From JBPCQA01 sp050998615 (GTDB lineage Bacteria; Actinomycetota; Actinomycetes; Propionibacteriales; Nocardioidaceae), in NCBI GenBank assembly GCA_050998615.1, contig JBPCQA010000001.1:1-64000 (forward strand): DNA of 64,000 nt. Reading direction: 5' to 3'. The stretch's first letter is position 1; each line of letters opens with the position of its first letter. Positions 1 through 7,998 of the stretch are shown one piece after another. A program made the translations under genes and the position numbers. The notes below the pieces were generated by a model. It was not told the DNA's origin. It searched no databases and was given only the letters and a program-made list of their open reading frames with translations.

Positions 1-89
1 TCAAGACCAAGTACAACCGCCGCCGACGCCAACGCGCCCTCGGCCGACTGACCCCGGTCGAGTTTGAGATGATCTACCAGGCCGCATAA
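1..89 (+). CDS. IS3-family transposase (OrfB/integrase), C-terminal end only
   Basis: Reading from base 3, the frame gives 28 residues ending at the TAA at 87-89. It has the hallmark C-terminus of IS3-family DDE transposases: a basic YNRRRRQRALGRLTPVEFE stretch, the 'RRR..LG.LTP.EFE' signature that follows the last catalytic Glu. The rest of the gene, and so the catalytic core, lies outside the window. This is a recognition from a short motif, but the motif is distinctive. The element ends within the next roughly 50 bases. Confidence 0.75.
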   Translation, partial: KTKYNRRRRQRALGRLTPVEFEMIYQAA

Positions 90-109
90 GCGGCCTGAGT
101 ACCACACGC

Positions 110-142
110 CCGAAGTGTCAACAAAACTCTGGGCAGACCCGT
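110..142 (+). repeat. Probable right terminal inverted repeat of the IS3-family element
   Basis: About 25 bases after the transposase stop comes GTGTCAACAAAACT followed by CTGGGCAGACCC. This resembles the GTGTCAAC...GGGCAGA ends of actinobacterial IS3 elements as I remember them. The left end is not in the window, so neither the inverted repeat nor a target duplication can be confirmed. Confidence 0.35.
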
Positions 143-198
143 TCTCGCCCAAAGCCTGCTTGCCTAGGGACAGCTCGCCACGACGGATAGGTCAGACG

Positions 199-810
199 AT
201 GTTGGAGCCACTGCCTCAGGACGAGGCGTGGCCGCGCAACGACGACGTCGAGCTGCCGACTGACCTGCTGCTGCGGGACTGGACTGCCCGACTCGGCATC
301 TGCGGGCTCGTCACGGACTCAATCGCTGGCTACTTCTACTGCAAGCGGACCGAGGCCTTGTGGGCCGTGACGACGATCTGTCGTACCTGCGGGCCGCAGG
401 TCGCCTGGCTCTGCAGCGACGACGTGCTGGAGGTGCTTATCAGCCTCTACGTGCCTCAGCTGCAGCTGTTCTGCACCCTCGCCCAACGCCATCACCAGAT
501 CGTGGCCCTCATGGAGGTCCGAGAGATGCCCTCAACCGCCAAGGAGCACGAGGCGACCCTGGCCGAGTACGACCTGGCACCCGACAAGACCTGTCGGTGG
601 TCGCCACACCCTGACCACGAGGAGTGCGGGGACGTAGCGAGGTACAGCCTCGAGGGCCGAGATTCAGTCTGCGGGCAAGTCTGGGTGAGCTACACCTGCG
701 ACTGGCATGCACCGAGCCTCTGGACTGCTGCTCGCTGTGGCAACTGGTGCGCCTGCGCGCAGCACACGGGGCACATGATGGTCGACCTCGCTTTGAGCCG
801 GCTCGTCTGA
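199..810 (+). CDS. Hypothetical Cys-rich protein (203 aa), first of a coupled pair
   Basis: I do not recognise a named family. The ATG at 199 was chosen because upstream in-frame starts fall in the IS end; the true start is uncertain. The product is soluble and acidic at its N-terminus, without a signal peptide or membrane span. It contains ICRTCG near residue 63 and further Cys/His clusters near the C-terminus, including CGNWCAC, which suggests zinc-ribbon-like metal binding. The same CRTCG core recurs in the next gene. Its TGA shares one base with the next ATG (TGATG at 808-812), so the two are probably translationally coupled. It lies beside an IS end and may be accessory. Confidence 0.5.
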   Translation: MLEPLPQDEAWPRNDDVELPTDLLLRDWTARLGICGLVTDSIAGYFYCKRTEALWAVTTICRTCGPQVAWLCSDDVLEVLISLYVPQLQLFCTLAQRHHQIVALMEVREMPSTAKEHEATLAEYDLAPDKTCRWSPHPDHEECGDVARYSLEGRDSVCGQVWVSYTCDWHAPSLWTAARCGNWCACAQHTGHMMVDLALSRLV

Positions 811-1127
811 TGGACGACGGGTACCCACATCTGGTTATCCACGATGCCGACGAGCAGGAACTTCGGGACGGCACGGCGGGTTTCCGGTGCCGGTGCGAGC
901 TTCGGAGTGCAACCGGCCGATCGAGGCTGTGCATGGCAACCGCTGACCAGCGCGTCACCGTCCTCTGCCGGACCTGCGGGTCGCGCACCTTCATCATCTG
1001 TCCCCACGGCTGCTTGGCGACGCTGTTCGAGTCCGTTACGGGCATCGAGGGTTACGTGACCTGCTACTGCGGCAAGTGGGCGCCGGGCCACGAGATCGTG
1101 GCGGTCATGGCCTTGAGGTCCGTCTAG
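810..1127 (+). CDS. Hypothetical small zinc-ribbon-like protein (105 aa), second of a coupled pair
   Basis: The start is fixed by a one-base overlap with the preceding stop. There are three Cys clusters in order, LCRTCG, CPHGC and CYCGKW, spaced like paired knuckles of a zinc ribbon. The segment VTVLCRTCG followed by a hydrophobic stretch aligns by eye with VTTICRTCG in the upstream protein, so the two are probably paralogous modules. No function can be assigned. DNA or RNA binding would be a guess based only on the metal-binding pattern. Confidence 0.5.
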   Translation: MDDGYPHLVIHDADEQELRDGTAGFRCRCELRSATGRSRLCMATADQRVTVLCRTCGSRTFIICPHGCLATLFESVTGIEGYVTCYCGKWAPGHEIVAVMALRSV

Positions 1128-1177
1128 TCCAGCCGGAGCGGCGCCGGCCGGCGGAGGGAACAGACGGGGAACATGAC

Positions 1178-1249
1178 AACGCCCAGCACCGACTCGTGAT
1201 GACCAACAACGATTGACATCTTCGCAGGTCAGGGCGGGTGCTGGGCGTT
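1178..1249. terminator. Long-loop inverted repeat after glnA and the Cys-rich pair
   Basis: AACGCCCAGCACC at 1178-1190 is perfectly complementary to GGTGCTGGGCGTT at 1237-1249, a 13-bp stem with a 46-nt loop. A second small hairpin, CCTCGC-AGGT-GCGAGG, sits at 1251-1266, immediately after the glnA stop. Both lie between convergent genes, the place for a bidirectional terminator. There is no clear U-tract, so termination is inferred from position and stem strength. Confidence 0.5.
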
Positions 1250-1276
1250 TCCTCGCAGGTGCGAGGAGTGCCTTGC

Positions 1277-2701
1277 TCAGATGTCGTAATAGAGCTCGAA
1301 TTCGTGGGGGTGGGGTCGCAGCGAGACTGGCAGCACCTCGTATTCGCGCTTGTAGTCGATCCAGGTGTCGATCAGGTCGGGGGTGAAGACGCCGCCCTCC
1401 AACAGGTATTCATGGTCGGTTTCGAGCGCGTCCAGCACCGCGGTCAACGTGGCGGGCACCGTCGGCAGACCTTCGTGCTCCTCGGGAGGCAACTCATAGA
1501 GATCCTTGTCGATGGGTTGCGCCGGCTCGATCTTGTTCTTGATGCCGTCGACGCCGGCGAGCAGCATCGCCGAGAAGGCGAGGTAGGGGTTGGCGGAGGG
1601 GTCCGGGCAGCGGAACTCGATCCGCTTGGCGTTTGGGTCGGGGCCGGTGATCGGGATTCGAATGCACGCCGACCTGTTCCGCTGGCTGTAGACGAGGTTG
1701 ACCGGCGCCTCGAAACCTGGGACCAGCCGGTGGTAGGAGTTCACCGTGGGATTGGTGAAGGCCAGCAGCGACGGGGCGTGAGAGAGCAGCCCGCCGATGT
1801 AGTAACGCGCCGTGTCGGACAGGCCGGCGTACCCCGACTCGTCGTAGAACAGTGGCGCGTCTTGTTGCCGAAGAGACTGGTGGCAATGCATGCCTGACCC
1901 GTTGTCGCCGAAGATAGGCTTCGGCATGAAGGTGGCAGTTTTGCCGTTGCGCCAGGCGACATTCTTCACGATGTACTTGAACTTCATCACATTGTCGGCG
2001 CTGGTCAGCAACTCGTCGAAGCGGAAGTTGATCTCGGCCTGGCCGGCGGTGCCGACTTCGTGATGTTGCCGCTCGACGACCAGTCCCGCCGTTTCGAGCT
2101 CCTTGGACATCTCCGCCCGCAAGTCGGCAAAGTGGTCGACCGGCGCCACCGGGAAGTAGCCGCCCTTGTACCTGACCTTGTAGCCGCGATTGCCCCCGAC
2201 CTCTTCGCGACCGGTGTTCCAGGCGGCGGCGATGGAGTCGATGTGGTAGTAACCCGCGTTCGCCTTTGTCTCGAAGCGGACGTCGTCGAAGACGTAGAAC
2301 TCGGCTTCTGGCGCGAAGAACGCCTGGTCGCCGATGCCGGTGCTCTTCAGGTAGACCTGCGCCTTGCGGGCGATGTTGCGGGGATCGCGGCTGTAGGCCT
2401 CCCCGGTCAGTGGGTCGTGGATGAAGAAGTTGACCACGAGCGTCTTGTCCGCGCGGAACGGGTCGACGTACGCCGACGTGGGGTCGGGCAGCAGCGACAT
2501 ATCCGACTCGTGGATCTCCTGGAAACCGCGAATCGACGAGCCGTCGAACTGCAGGCCGTCCTCGAAGACGCTCGCTCCAAACGATGAGACGGGGACCGTG
2601 AAGTGCTGCATCACGCCGGGCAGATCACAAAAGCGGACATCGACGAACTCCACTCCCGTGTCGCGGATGTAGGTAAGCATCGTGTCGCGGTCAACGAACA
2701 T
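1277..2701 (-). CDS. glnA: Glutamine synthetase, type I-beta
   Basis: Catalyses ATP-dependent synthesis of glutamine from glutamate and ammonia, as a cytosolic dodecamer. The product from the ATG at 2701 is 474 aa, the normal length, and starts with the family N-terminus (VEFVDVRFCDLPGVMQHF). An AAGGAGGA ribosome site lies just upstream. The ATP/substrate loop KPIFGDNGSGMHCHQSL is present. The adenylylation loop DLYELPPEE carries Tyr402, so the enzyme should be controlled by GlnE-type adenylylation. A GlnR-like operator lies 67 bp upstream. A divergent RDD gene, and DUF4191-lipA-lipB further on, give the standard actinobacterial neighbourhood. Confidence 0.97.
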   Translation of the reverse strand: MFVDRDTMLTYIRDTGVEFVDVRFCDLPGVMQHFTVPVSSFGASVFEDGLQFDGSSIRGFQEIHESDMSLLPDPTSAYVDPFRADKTLVVNFFIHDPLTGEAYSRDPRNIARKAQVYLKSTGIGDQAFFAPEAEFYVFDDVRFETKANAGYYHIDSIAAAWNTGREEVGGNRGYKVRYKGGYFPVAPVDHFADLRAEMSKELETAGLVVERQHHEVGTAGQAEINFRFDELLTSADNVMKFKYIVKNVAWRNGKTATFMPKPIFGDNGSGMHCHQSLRQQDAPLFYDESGYAGLSDTARYYIGGLLSHAPSLLAFTNPTVNSYHRLVPGFEAPVNLVYSQRNRSACIRIPITGPDPNAKRIEFRCPDPSANPYLAFSAMLLAGVDGIKNKIEPAQPIDKDLYELPPEEHEGLPTVPATLTAVLDALETDHEYLLEGGVFTPDLIDTWIDYKREYEVLPVSLRPHPHEFELYYDI

Positions 2702-2767
2702 GGACTCCTCCTTGCCGGCAGCGCTCCTGGGTGGTCGCTGATGCCGACTACACCATAGGAGGTGGCG

Positions 2768-2805
2768 ATTTCCCTGCCGTGTCTGCGATGTTTCCACCGT
2801 GTTAC
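2768..2805 (-). promoter_or_regulatory. GlnR-type operator upstream of glnA (two a/b site pairs)
   Basis: Read on the minus strand, the sequence is GTAAC-n6-GAAAC-n6-GACAC-n6-GAAAT. This matches the actinobacterial GlnR box arrangement, alternating GTnAC and GAAAC half-sites with 6-bp spacers. The first pair is perfect and the second has one or two changes. It ends 67 bp before the glnA start, a natural position for control by nitrogen status. It also abuts the start of the divergent RDD gene. The motif is seen directly; binding is inferred. Confidence 0.75.
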
Positions 2806-2814
2806 GTTGCGGCG

Positions 2815-3237
2815 GTGGACTCTCAGACCGAGCAGATCTACCCAGGCCAACGACTCGGCCTGCCCGAGACCGGGTCAGGCGCGGTCGCCGGCTGGGGGCG
2901 CCGGGCACTGGCGCTCGCGATTGACTGGGCGCTGTCGATGCTGGCGGTTGCGGCGTTCATCGGCCCGGCCGTGTGGAGCAGCCAAGGTGTTGCGCGGTGG
3001 GCGCCGCTCACCGTCTTCGCCTTCGAGGTGTGGATCCTGACCACGCTGCTCGGTGGATCAGCCGGCCAGATCGTGACTCGGGTCGTCGTACGTCGTACGT
3101 CCGGCTCCCCGCTGGACATCATCCGGGCCCTGGTCCGGACGCTGCTCATCTGCCTGGTGGTCCCACCGGTCATCTACAACCGCGACCAACGGGGCCTACA
3201 CGACCTGCTGGTGGACTCGATAGCGCTACGCCGCTGA
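2815..3237 (+). CDS. RDD-family membrane protein
   Basis: Small integral membrane protein of about 140 aa with two or three hydrophobic spans (roughly residues 27-45, 55-72 and 98-112). It carries the Arg of the RDD domain before the first span (GWGRRALALAIDW) and the usual C-terminal NRDQRGLHDL motif. The N-terminal GQRLGLPETGSG segment matches the homologues next to glnA in Streptomyces and mycobacteria (Rv2219A). GTG at 2815 is preferred; an in-frame ATG at 2788 would overlap the operator. Function is unknown. Confidence 0.8.
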   Translation: MDSQTEQIYPGQRLGLPETGSGAVAGWGRRALALAIDWALSMLAVAAFIGPAVWSSQGVARWAPLTVFAFEVWILTTLLGGSAGQIVTRVVVRRTSGSPLDIIRALVRTLLICLVVPPVIYNRDQRGLHDLLVDSIALRR

Positions 3238-3257
3238 TTGGACCGCAGGAAGAGCGT

Positions 3258-3998
3258 TTAGCGGGAGCCGTCTTGCTCGGCATGCGGGAGGCGGCGTACG
3301 ACGGGAAGCCGCCTGAGCCACAGCTGCGCGCCATGCAGGCGAATCAGCGCGGCCACCCGCTGCGGCATCAGCGGTGATCTGACTGCCACCGCCACGACTC
3401 GCCGAGGCGTGACAGGTGACGCCTGACCGGTGAAGCTGCCGGTGAAGACGACCCGGTCGTCTTGCCGCAACGAGATGAAGGCTCCCACCGAGTCACCGTC
3501 GAGGACGAACTTGAGCTGATAGCTACCGAAGACGCCAAAGAAGGGTGAGACGTAGAACGCTTTGTCGGCATGGCCGCTGCCGCGCTCGTCGAGCTGCACG
3601 ACATAACCGTGGCGCTCGCCGTAGGTGTTGTGCACCTCGGCGAGCACTCCCTCCAGCGCCCCCTTGGAGTCGAAGCACCAGTAGACAGTGAGTGGGTCGA
3701 AGACATACCCCAGGCACCGCGCATTGGTGAGCATGAGCACCCGGTGCGCCGCCCATGAAACGCCTTGTGCGGCGAGGAATCCACGGACGTTCTGACCAAG
3801 GGATGCGTCAGGTGAGCCGAGATGATCACGCGGCTGAAACGAGACCAGCGAACGCAAGTAGCGCGGCACGATGTTGGGGTGGTCGACGTCGATAAGCCAC
3901 TGGTGCGTCCGGTAGCGGAACGCATGCTTGACCGGATGGAAGCGTGCGTGGCGCACTTCTCCACGCACGAGCGCGGGCACCGTGACCGCGTTCGTCAC
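3258..3998 (-). CDS. DUF1365 family protein
   Basis: The 246-aa product carries the DUF1365 features: GEVRHARFHPVKHAFRYR near the N-terminus, then NARCLGYVFDPLTVYWCFD and HNTYGERHGYV. The GTG at 3998 overlaps the upstream stop by four bases (GTGA), fixing the start and indicating coupling to the flavin oxidoreductase gene. The biochemical role is not established. The family repeatedly co-occurs with an FAD amine-oxidase-like protein and a cyclopropane-fatty-acyl synthase-like methyltransferase, which suggests a part in modifying membrane fatty acids. Confidence 0.88.
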   Translation of the reverse strand: MTNAVTVPALVRGEVRHARFHPVKHAFRYRTHQWLIDVDHPNIVPRYLRSLVSFQPRDHLGSPDASLGQNVRGFLAAQGVSWAAHRVLMLTNARCLGYVFDPLTVYWCFDSKGALEGVLAEVHNTYGERHGYVVQLDERGSGHADKAFYVSPFFGVFGSYQLKFVLDGDSVGAFISLRQDDRVVFTGSFTGQASPVTPRRVVAVAVRSPLMPQRVAALIRLHGAQLWLRRLPVVRRLPHAEQDGSR

Positions 3999-5239
3999 CA
4001 CGAGACTCCAAAATGCTCCGCGGCCGCCACCCCTGATCGGCAACCGTCCTCGTGGAATCCCCAGCCGTGGTAGGCGCCCGCGAACGCGGTCCGCTCGGTG
4101 TTGAGGCTGCCGAGTCGGCGTTGCACGGCGACCGATGCGGGCGTGAACAGCGGATGCGTGTAGGTCATCTCGGCGATGACACTGACCGGGTCGACGCGAT
4201 CGGCCGCGTTGAGCGTCACGATCAGCGGATGGTCACCGGGATGTCCCTGCAGTCGGTTCATCCAATAGCTCACCTGCACGGTGTCGGATCGTTGCGCGCA
4301 GTCGGCAAGCCTGAAGTTCCAACTCGCCCGCTCGCCGAGTCGAGTCGGCAAGACGGTGTCGTCGCGGTGTAGCTGGGTGCGGTTGGTGGTGTAGCCGAAC
4401 GCGCCCAGCACATCGAACTCGTCCTCGCTCGCGTCGGTGAGCAACGCGAGCGCCTCGTCGGCGTGGGTGGCGACCACGACCTTGTCGAACTCGTGGAGAA
4501 TGCCTGACGCATCCTCGAGCACGACCCGGTCGGCCTTGCGGGTAACGGCTTTGACCGCGCGGTTCTCATGTACGACGTCCAGCCGGCTCGCCAGCGCGTC
4601 GACGTACGCACGGGAGCCACCCTCGACGACGTACCACTGGGGCGCGTCGCCGCAACGCAGGAAGCCGTGATGGCTCAAGAACTCGAACAGGTAGCCGGCC
4701 GGGTAGCGCAACGCGTCGGCCTGACCACTGGACCACACGCAGGCGACCACCGGCAGCGCGTAGTGGGCGATGAAGTCGGCGCCAAAGCCGTGCCGGGCCA
4801 GAAAGTCGCCGTACGTCTCCAGTGAGTCGCGGTGGCTCGTCAAGGTCGCGAGCGCGATCCGCTGGAATCGGCGGATGTCGCGCAGCAGTCGCCAAAACCG
4901 TCCGTCGACGACGCGGGAGCGTTGCGCGAAGATGCCGGCCGGGCCGCGGCCACCGACGTACGCCAGGCCGCATCCGTCACAGGCAATGCCCATGCTCATC
5001 TCGGTGGGCTTGATGTGCACGCCGAGCTCGGTGAACAGTCGGCGCAACAGTGGGTAGGTGCGGTCGTTCAGCACGATGAAACCCGAGTCGACCGGCAGGC
5101 TTCCCGACGGCACCGGCACATCGTGAGTGTGCGCATGACCCCCCAAACGACTCTCACGCTCGAACAACGTCACATCGTGGCTGCCCCGCAACAGGTACGC
5201 CGCCGTCAGGCCCGACACACCAGCGCCGACGACCGCCAC
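3995..5239 (-). CDS. FAD-dependent amine-oxidase-like oxidoreductase
   Basis: The 414-aa cytosolic flavoprotein begins with the Rossmann motif AVVGAGVSGLTAAYLL, followed by the acidic end of beta-2 (LFERESRLGGHAHTH). This is typical of the NAD(P)-binding amine-oxidase-like proteins paired with DUF1365. The start is GTG at 5239; the 29-nt gap to the DUF4191 stop suggests one operon. In several bacteria this pair sits beside a CFA synthase-like gene, and such sets are linked to unusual (methylated or furan) fatty acids. A CFA-like gene occurs here about 2.8 kb away, beyond lipA-lipB. The substrate is unknown. Confidence 0.85.
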   Translation of the reverse strand: MAVVGAGVSGLTAAYLLRGSHDVTLFERESRLGGHAHTHDVPVPSGSLPVDSGFIVLNDRTYPLLRRLFTELGVHIKPTEMSMGIACDGCGLAYVGGRGPAGIFAQRSRVVDGRFWRLLRDIRRFQRIALATLTSHRDSLETYGDFLARHGFGADFIAHYALPVVACVWSSGQADALRYPAGYLFEFLSHHGFLRCGDAPQWYVVEGGSRAYVDALASRLDVVHENRAVKAVTRKADRVVLEDASGILHEFDKVVVATHADEALALLTDASEDEFDVLGAFGYTTNRTQLHRDDTVLPTRLGERASWNFRLADCAQRSDTVQVSYWMNRLQGHPGDHPLIVTLNAADRVDPVSVIAEMTYTHPLFTPASVAVQRRLGSLNTERTAFAGAYHGWGFHEDGCRSGVAAAEHFGVSW

Positions 5240-5268
5240 GCTGGTTCTGTCGGCTTGCCGGCGGTTGC

Positions 5269-5982
5269 CTAGCGGCCCCGTGTGGACTGCCCTCGCATGG
5301 ACTGCCGAGCTTGCCGGGGGTTCGTCGGAATCGGCCCCTTGGGCACCGGTGCCTGCGGACGCATGGCGTCCAGCGCCTTCAGCCGTTGCATCACGTCGGT
5401 CACGTCGGCGGGCCGGATGTTGCGCGGCAGCTTCATGATGTGCTTGGCAAGCTTCGGCACCGGCACCTCGTCGTCGCCGCCGTCCCCGACGAGGACATCA
5501 TAGATTGGCACCTCACCGACGACCCGGGCATGCTTCCGCTTCTCCACGGCCAGTAGGTTGCGCACCCGGTTCGGTTGACCCTCGCCGACCAGAACCACCC
5601 CAGGACGCCCGATGACTCGGTGCACCAGGTCCTGGCTCTTGGTGACAGACACCGCCGGCTGCACCTGCCAGCCGCGACGCAACACTCCCAATGCCGCGGC
5701 GGCTGCCCCAGGTTTGCCTTCAACCTGGGCGTAGGCAGCCTTCTCGGCGCGTCGCCCGAAGACGAAGAGCGCCGCCAACACGCCGAACGGAATCGCGACG
5801 ACAGCGGCGATCGGGAAGATGAACCACCAAACCAAGGCGCCGATCACCAACACAACAGCGAGGAAGACGGCAAGGCAGATCAGCCCGACCGCCTTGTCCT
5901 GCTCCTTGGTCATCCGATAGGCGGAGATGAGCTTGCGCAGGCCGCCCTGCTTCGGCTCGGGTGTGGTGTCCTTGCGTGCCAT
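5269..5982 (-). CDS. DUF4191 family membrane protein
   Basis: The 237-aa protein has a charged N-terminus, two adjacent membrane spans (about residues 32-55 and 57-76), then a cytosolic domain with LRRGWQVQPAVSV and a basic C-terminus. It is the homologue of the conserved protein between lipA and glnA in actinobacteria (Rv2219 in M. tuberculosis). It starts 28 bp after lipA ends on the same strand, so the two are likely co-transcribed. Function is unknown. Confidence 0.85.
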   Translation of the reverse strand: MARKDTTPEPKQGGLRKLISAYRMTKEQDKAVGLICLAVFLAVVLVIGALVWWFIFPIAAVVAIPFGVLAALFVFGRRAEKAAYAQVEGKPGAAAAALGVLRRGWQVQPAVSVTKSQDLVHRVIGRPGVVLVGEGQPNRVRNLLAVEKRKHARVVGEVPIYDVLVGDGGDDEVPVPKLAKHIMKLPRNIRPADVTDVMQRLKALDAMRPQAPVPKGPIPTNPRQARQSMRGQSTRGR

Positions 5983-6010
5983 CGTGTCGATGCTATCTTC
6001 CCAGTCGGGG

Positions 6011-6955
6011 TCAGGGGGCGAGGGCTCCGGCGAGCCGTCGAGACTCTAACGCTTGCTGATACAAACGACCTGCTCGGTACGACGACCGCACCAGCGGGCC
6101 GCTCATCACACCGGCAAAGCCGAGCTCCACCGCCTCATCGCGCAGCTCGACGAACTCTTCGGGCTGCACCCACCGCGCGATCGGATGGTGGCGCACCGAC
6201 GGACGCAGGTACTGGGTGATCGTGATCAGATCGGTGCCAACCGAACGCAGATCCTGAAGCGCGCCAGTGACCTCGTTACGGGTCTCACCCATGCCCAAGA
6301 TGAGGTTCGACTTGGTCACGAAGCCCACAGCCCGGGCTTGGTCGAGCACGTCAAGGGAACGTTCATAGCGAAAGCCGGGCCGGATCCGGCGAAAGATCCG
6401 CGGGACTGTCTCGATGTTGTGGGCGAACACCTCCGGAGCGGCAGCGAAGAGTTGCCCCAACAAATCGGCGCTTCCGCCGAAGTCAGGTGCCAACATCTCG
6501 ACTCCGACACCCGGATTGAGCTCGTGGACCAGACGGATCGTCTCGGCGTACAGCCAGGCGCCCTCGTCTTCGAGGTCGTCTCGGCAGACGCCGGTGATGG
6601 TGGCGTAACGCAACCGCATTTGCCGGATGCTCTCCGCGACCCGCAACGGTTCACCGACGTCGAGATCCTCGGGTTTGCCGGTATCGATCTGGCAAAAGTC
6701 ACAACGTCGGGTGCATTGGTCGCCGCCGATCAAGAACGTGGCTTCGCGGTCCTCCCAGCACTCGAAGATATTCGGACAACCGGCCTCTTGGCACACTGTG
6801 TGCAACCCCTCGCGCTTCACCAGCGATTGGAGCTCGCGATACTCCGGCCCCATCGTCGCCCGGGTCTTGATCCAACCCGGCTTCTTCTCGATCGGGGTCT
6901 TCGCGTTGCGCACCTCAAGGCGCAGCATTCTCCGTCCCTCTGCGGCAATCGTCAC
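6011..6955 (-). CDS. lipA: Lipoyl synthase
   Basis: Radical-SAM enzyme that inserts two sulfurs into octanoyl-lipoyl domains. The 314-aa product has both Fe-S motifs: the auxiliary cluster C55-x4-C60-x5-C66 (CQEAGCPNIFEC) and the radical-SAM C81-x3-C85-x2-C88 (CTRRCDFC). The C-terminal RSSYRAG provides the conserved Ser ligand. It lies 70 bp downstream of lipB on the same strand. Its targets include the two lipoyl domains of the E2 protein encoded at 19.5-21.5 kb and GcvH, which is not in this window. Confidence 0.97.
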   Translation of the reverse strand: MTIAAEGRRMLRLEVRNAKTPIEKKPGWIKTRATMGPEYRELQSLVKREGLHTVCQEAGCPNIFECWEDREATFLIGGDQCTRRCDFCQIDTGKPEDLDVGEPLRVAESIRQMRLRYATITGVCRDDLEDEGAWLYAETIRLVHELNPGVGVEMLAPDFGGSADLLGQLFAAAPEVFAHNIETVPRIFRRIRPGFRYERSLDVLDQARAVGFVTKSNLILGMGETRNEVTGALQDLRSVGTDLITITQYLRPSVRHHPIARWVQPEEFVELRDEAVELGFAGVMSGPLVRSSYRAGRLYQQALESRRLAGALAP

Positions 6956-7025
6956 GTGCCTCAGCCTACGCGGTGCGAGGTGGCAGCCGGTAAGTCACGA
7001 GGCTCCGCCGGAGGCCGCTTGGCAG

Positions 7026-7772
7026 CTAACGCGAGGCCTGGAGCGCGTAGCTGAGCTGCGGATCGTTGATTCCCGTCTCAGGTGGGCATGATCGCCCAAC
7101 GTCTGGCGACCGTTGGTACTGCGCCCAGCTGAGCAACTCGCCTAGGTGTCGCTCGACGAGTGGCGCGGCCGTTGCTACCGAGATGTCTCGCCCGAGCTCC
7201 GCGCTCAGCGATGTCACGCCGGCATCGGCGATGCCGCAGGGCACGATCGCGTCGAACGCTGCCATCTCGTTGTCGCAGTTCAACGCGACGCCGTGCATGG
7301 TAACCCCGCGAGAGACCCGGACGCCGAGCGCAGCGATCTTGCGCTCGGGACGCGCCGGCGTCTGCGCCAACCAGACCCCGCTGCGCCCGTTGACCCGCCC
7401 GGTCAACAGCCCGAGGTCACCGCAGGCGCGGATCAGCGCCTCCTCGAGTCGGCGTACGTAGTCGACGACATAGACGTGAGACGGCAACCTGGCAATCGGG
7501 TAGGCCACCAACTGACCGGGCCCGTGCCAGGTGATCTTGCCGCCCCGGTCGACCTCGACGACCGGAGTGCCGTCGGTGGGCCGGTCTTGCGGCTCGGTGC
7601 GTTTGCCTGCGGTGTAGACGGCCGGGTGTTCAAGCAGCACAACGGTGTCGCCGATCTCGTCGGCGACCCGCCGCGCGTGCAGCTGCCGCTGATAGTCCCA
7701 GGCCAGCTGATAGCCCATCGCGGCTGCGCCGAAACCGGCTCGGACGAACGAGACTCCCACGTCCTCGAGCAT
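7026..7772 (-). CDS. lipB: Octanoyl-ACP:protein N-octanoyltransferase
   Basis: Transfers octanoate from ACP to lipoyl domains, the step before LipA. With the ATG at 7772 the protein is 248 aa. It has the GGKITWHGPGQLV substrate motif (residues 77-89), the catalytic Lys145 in RKIAALGVRVSR and the catalytic Cys179 in VPCGI. The frame stays open upstream to 7946, but the added residues are low-complexity and not LipB-like. It lies upstream of lipA and is probably co-transcribed with it. Confidence 0.95.
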   Translation of the reverse strand: MLEDVGVSFVRAGFGAAAMGYQLAWDYQRQLHARRVADEIGDTVVLLEHPAVYTAGKRTEPQDRPTDGTPVVEVDRGGKITWHGPGQLVAYPIARLPSHVYVVDYVRRLEEALIRACGDLGLLTGRVNGRSGVWLAQTPARPERKIAALGVRVSRGVTMHGVALNCDNEMAAFDAIVPCGIADAGVTSLSAELGRDISVATAAPLVERHLGELLSWAQYQRSPDVGRSCPPETGINDPQLSYALQASR

Positions 7773-7998
7773 AGGGCCCGCGCAGACGTGGGCGAGCCTT
7801 GCTGACACCGGTGGTTGACGAGGCCGCTCCGCTCGCTCCCGGTCCATCGTGACTGGGCGCGGTGAGCCGCCAACTTCCGACGTTGAGCTCGCTCTCACCG
7901 GGTGGGCGCCTGTTCTTGGCGGCTGGTCCGGCAAGAAGGGCCGCAACGTTCCGACGCTGAGTTCACCGCAACCGGGTCAGCGCTGGCAGCGTGGCGGC

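Noticed and set aside
7800..7850. Further copy of the GGTTGAGGAGCGA dispersed repeat upstream of lipB
   Set aside because: Only GGTGGTTGACGAGG resembles it; the GTCTCGAAAC block is missing.
7860..7985. Imperfect direct repeat (TTCCGACGTTGAGCTC / TTCCGACGCTGAGTTC) between lipB and the methyltransferase gene
   Set aside because: Similarity is limited to one short stretch and gives no clear structure; probably chance or an old duplication.
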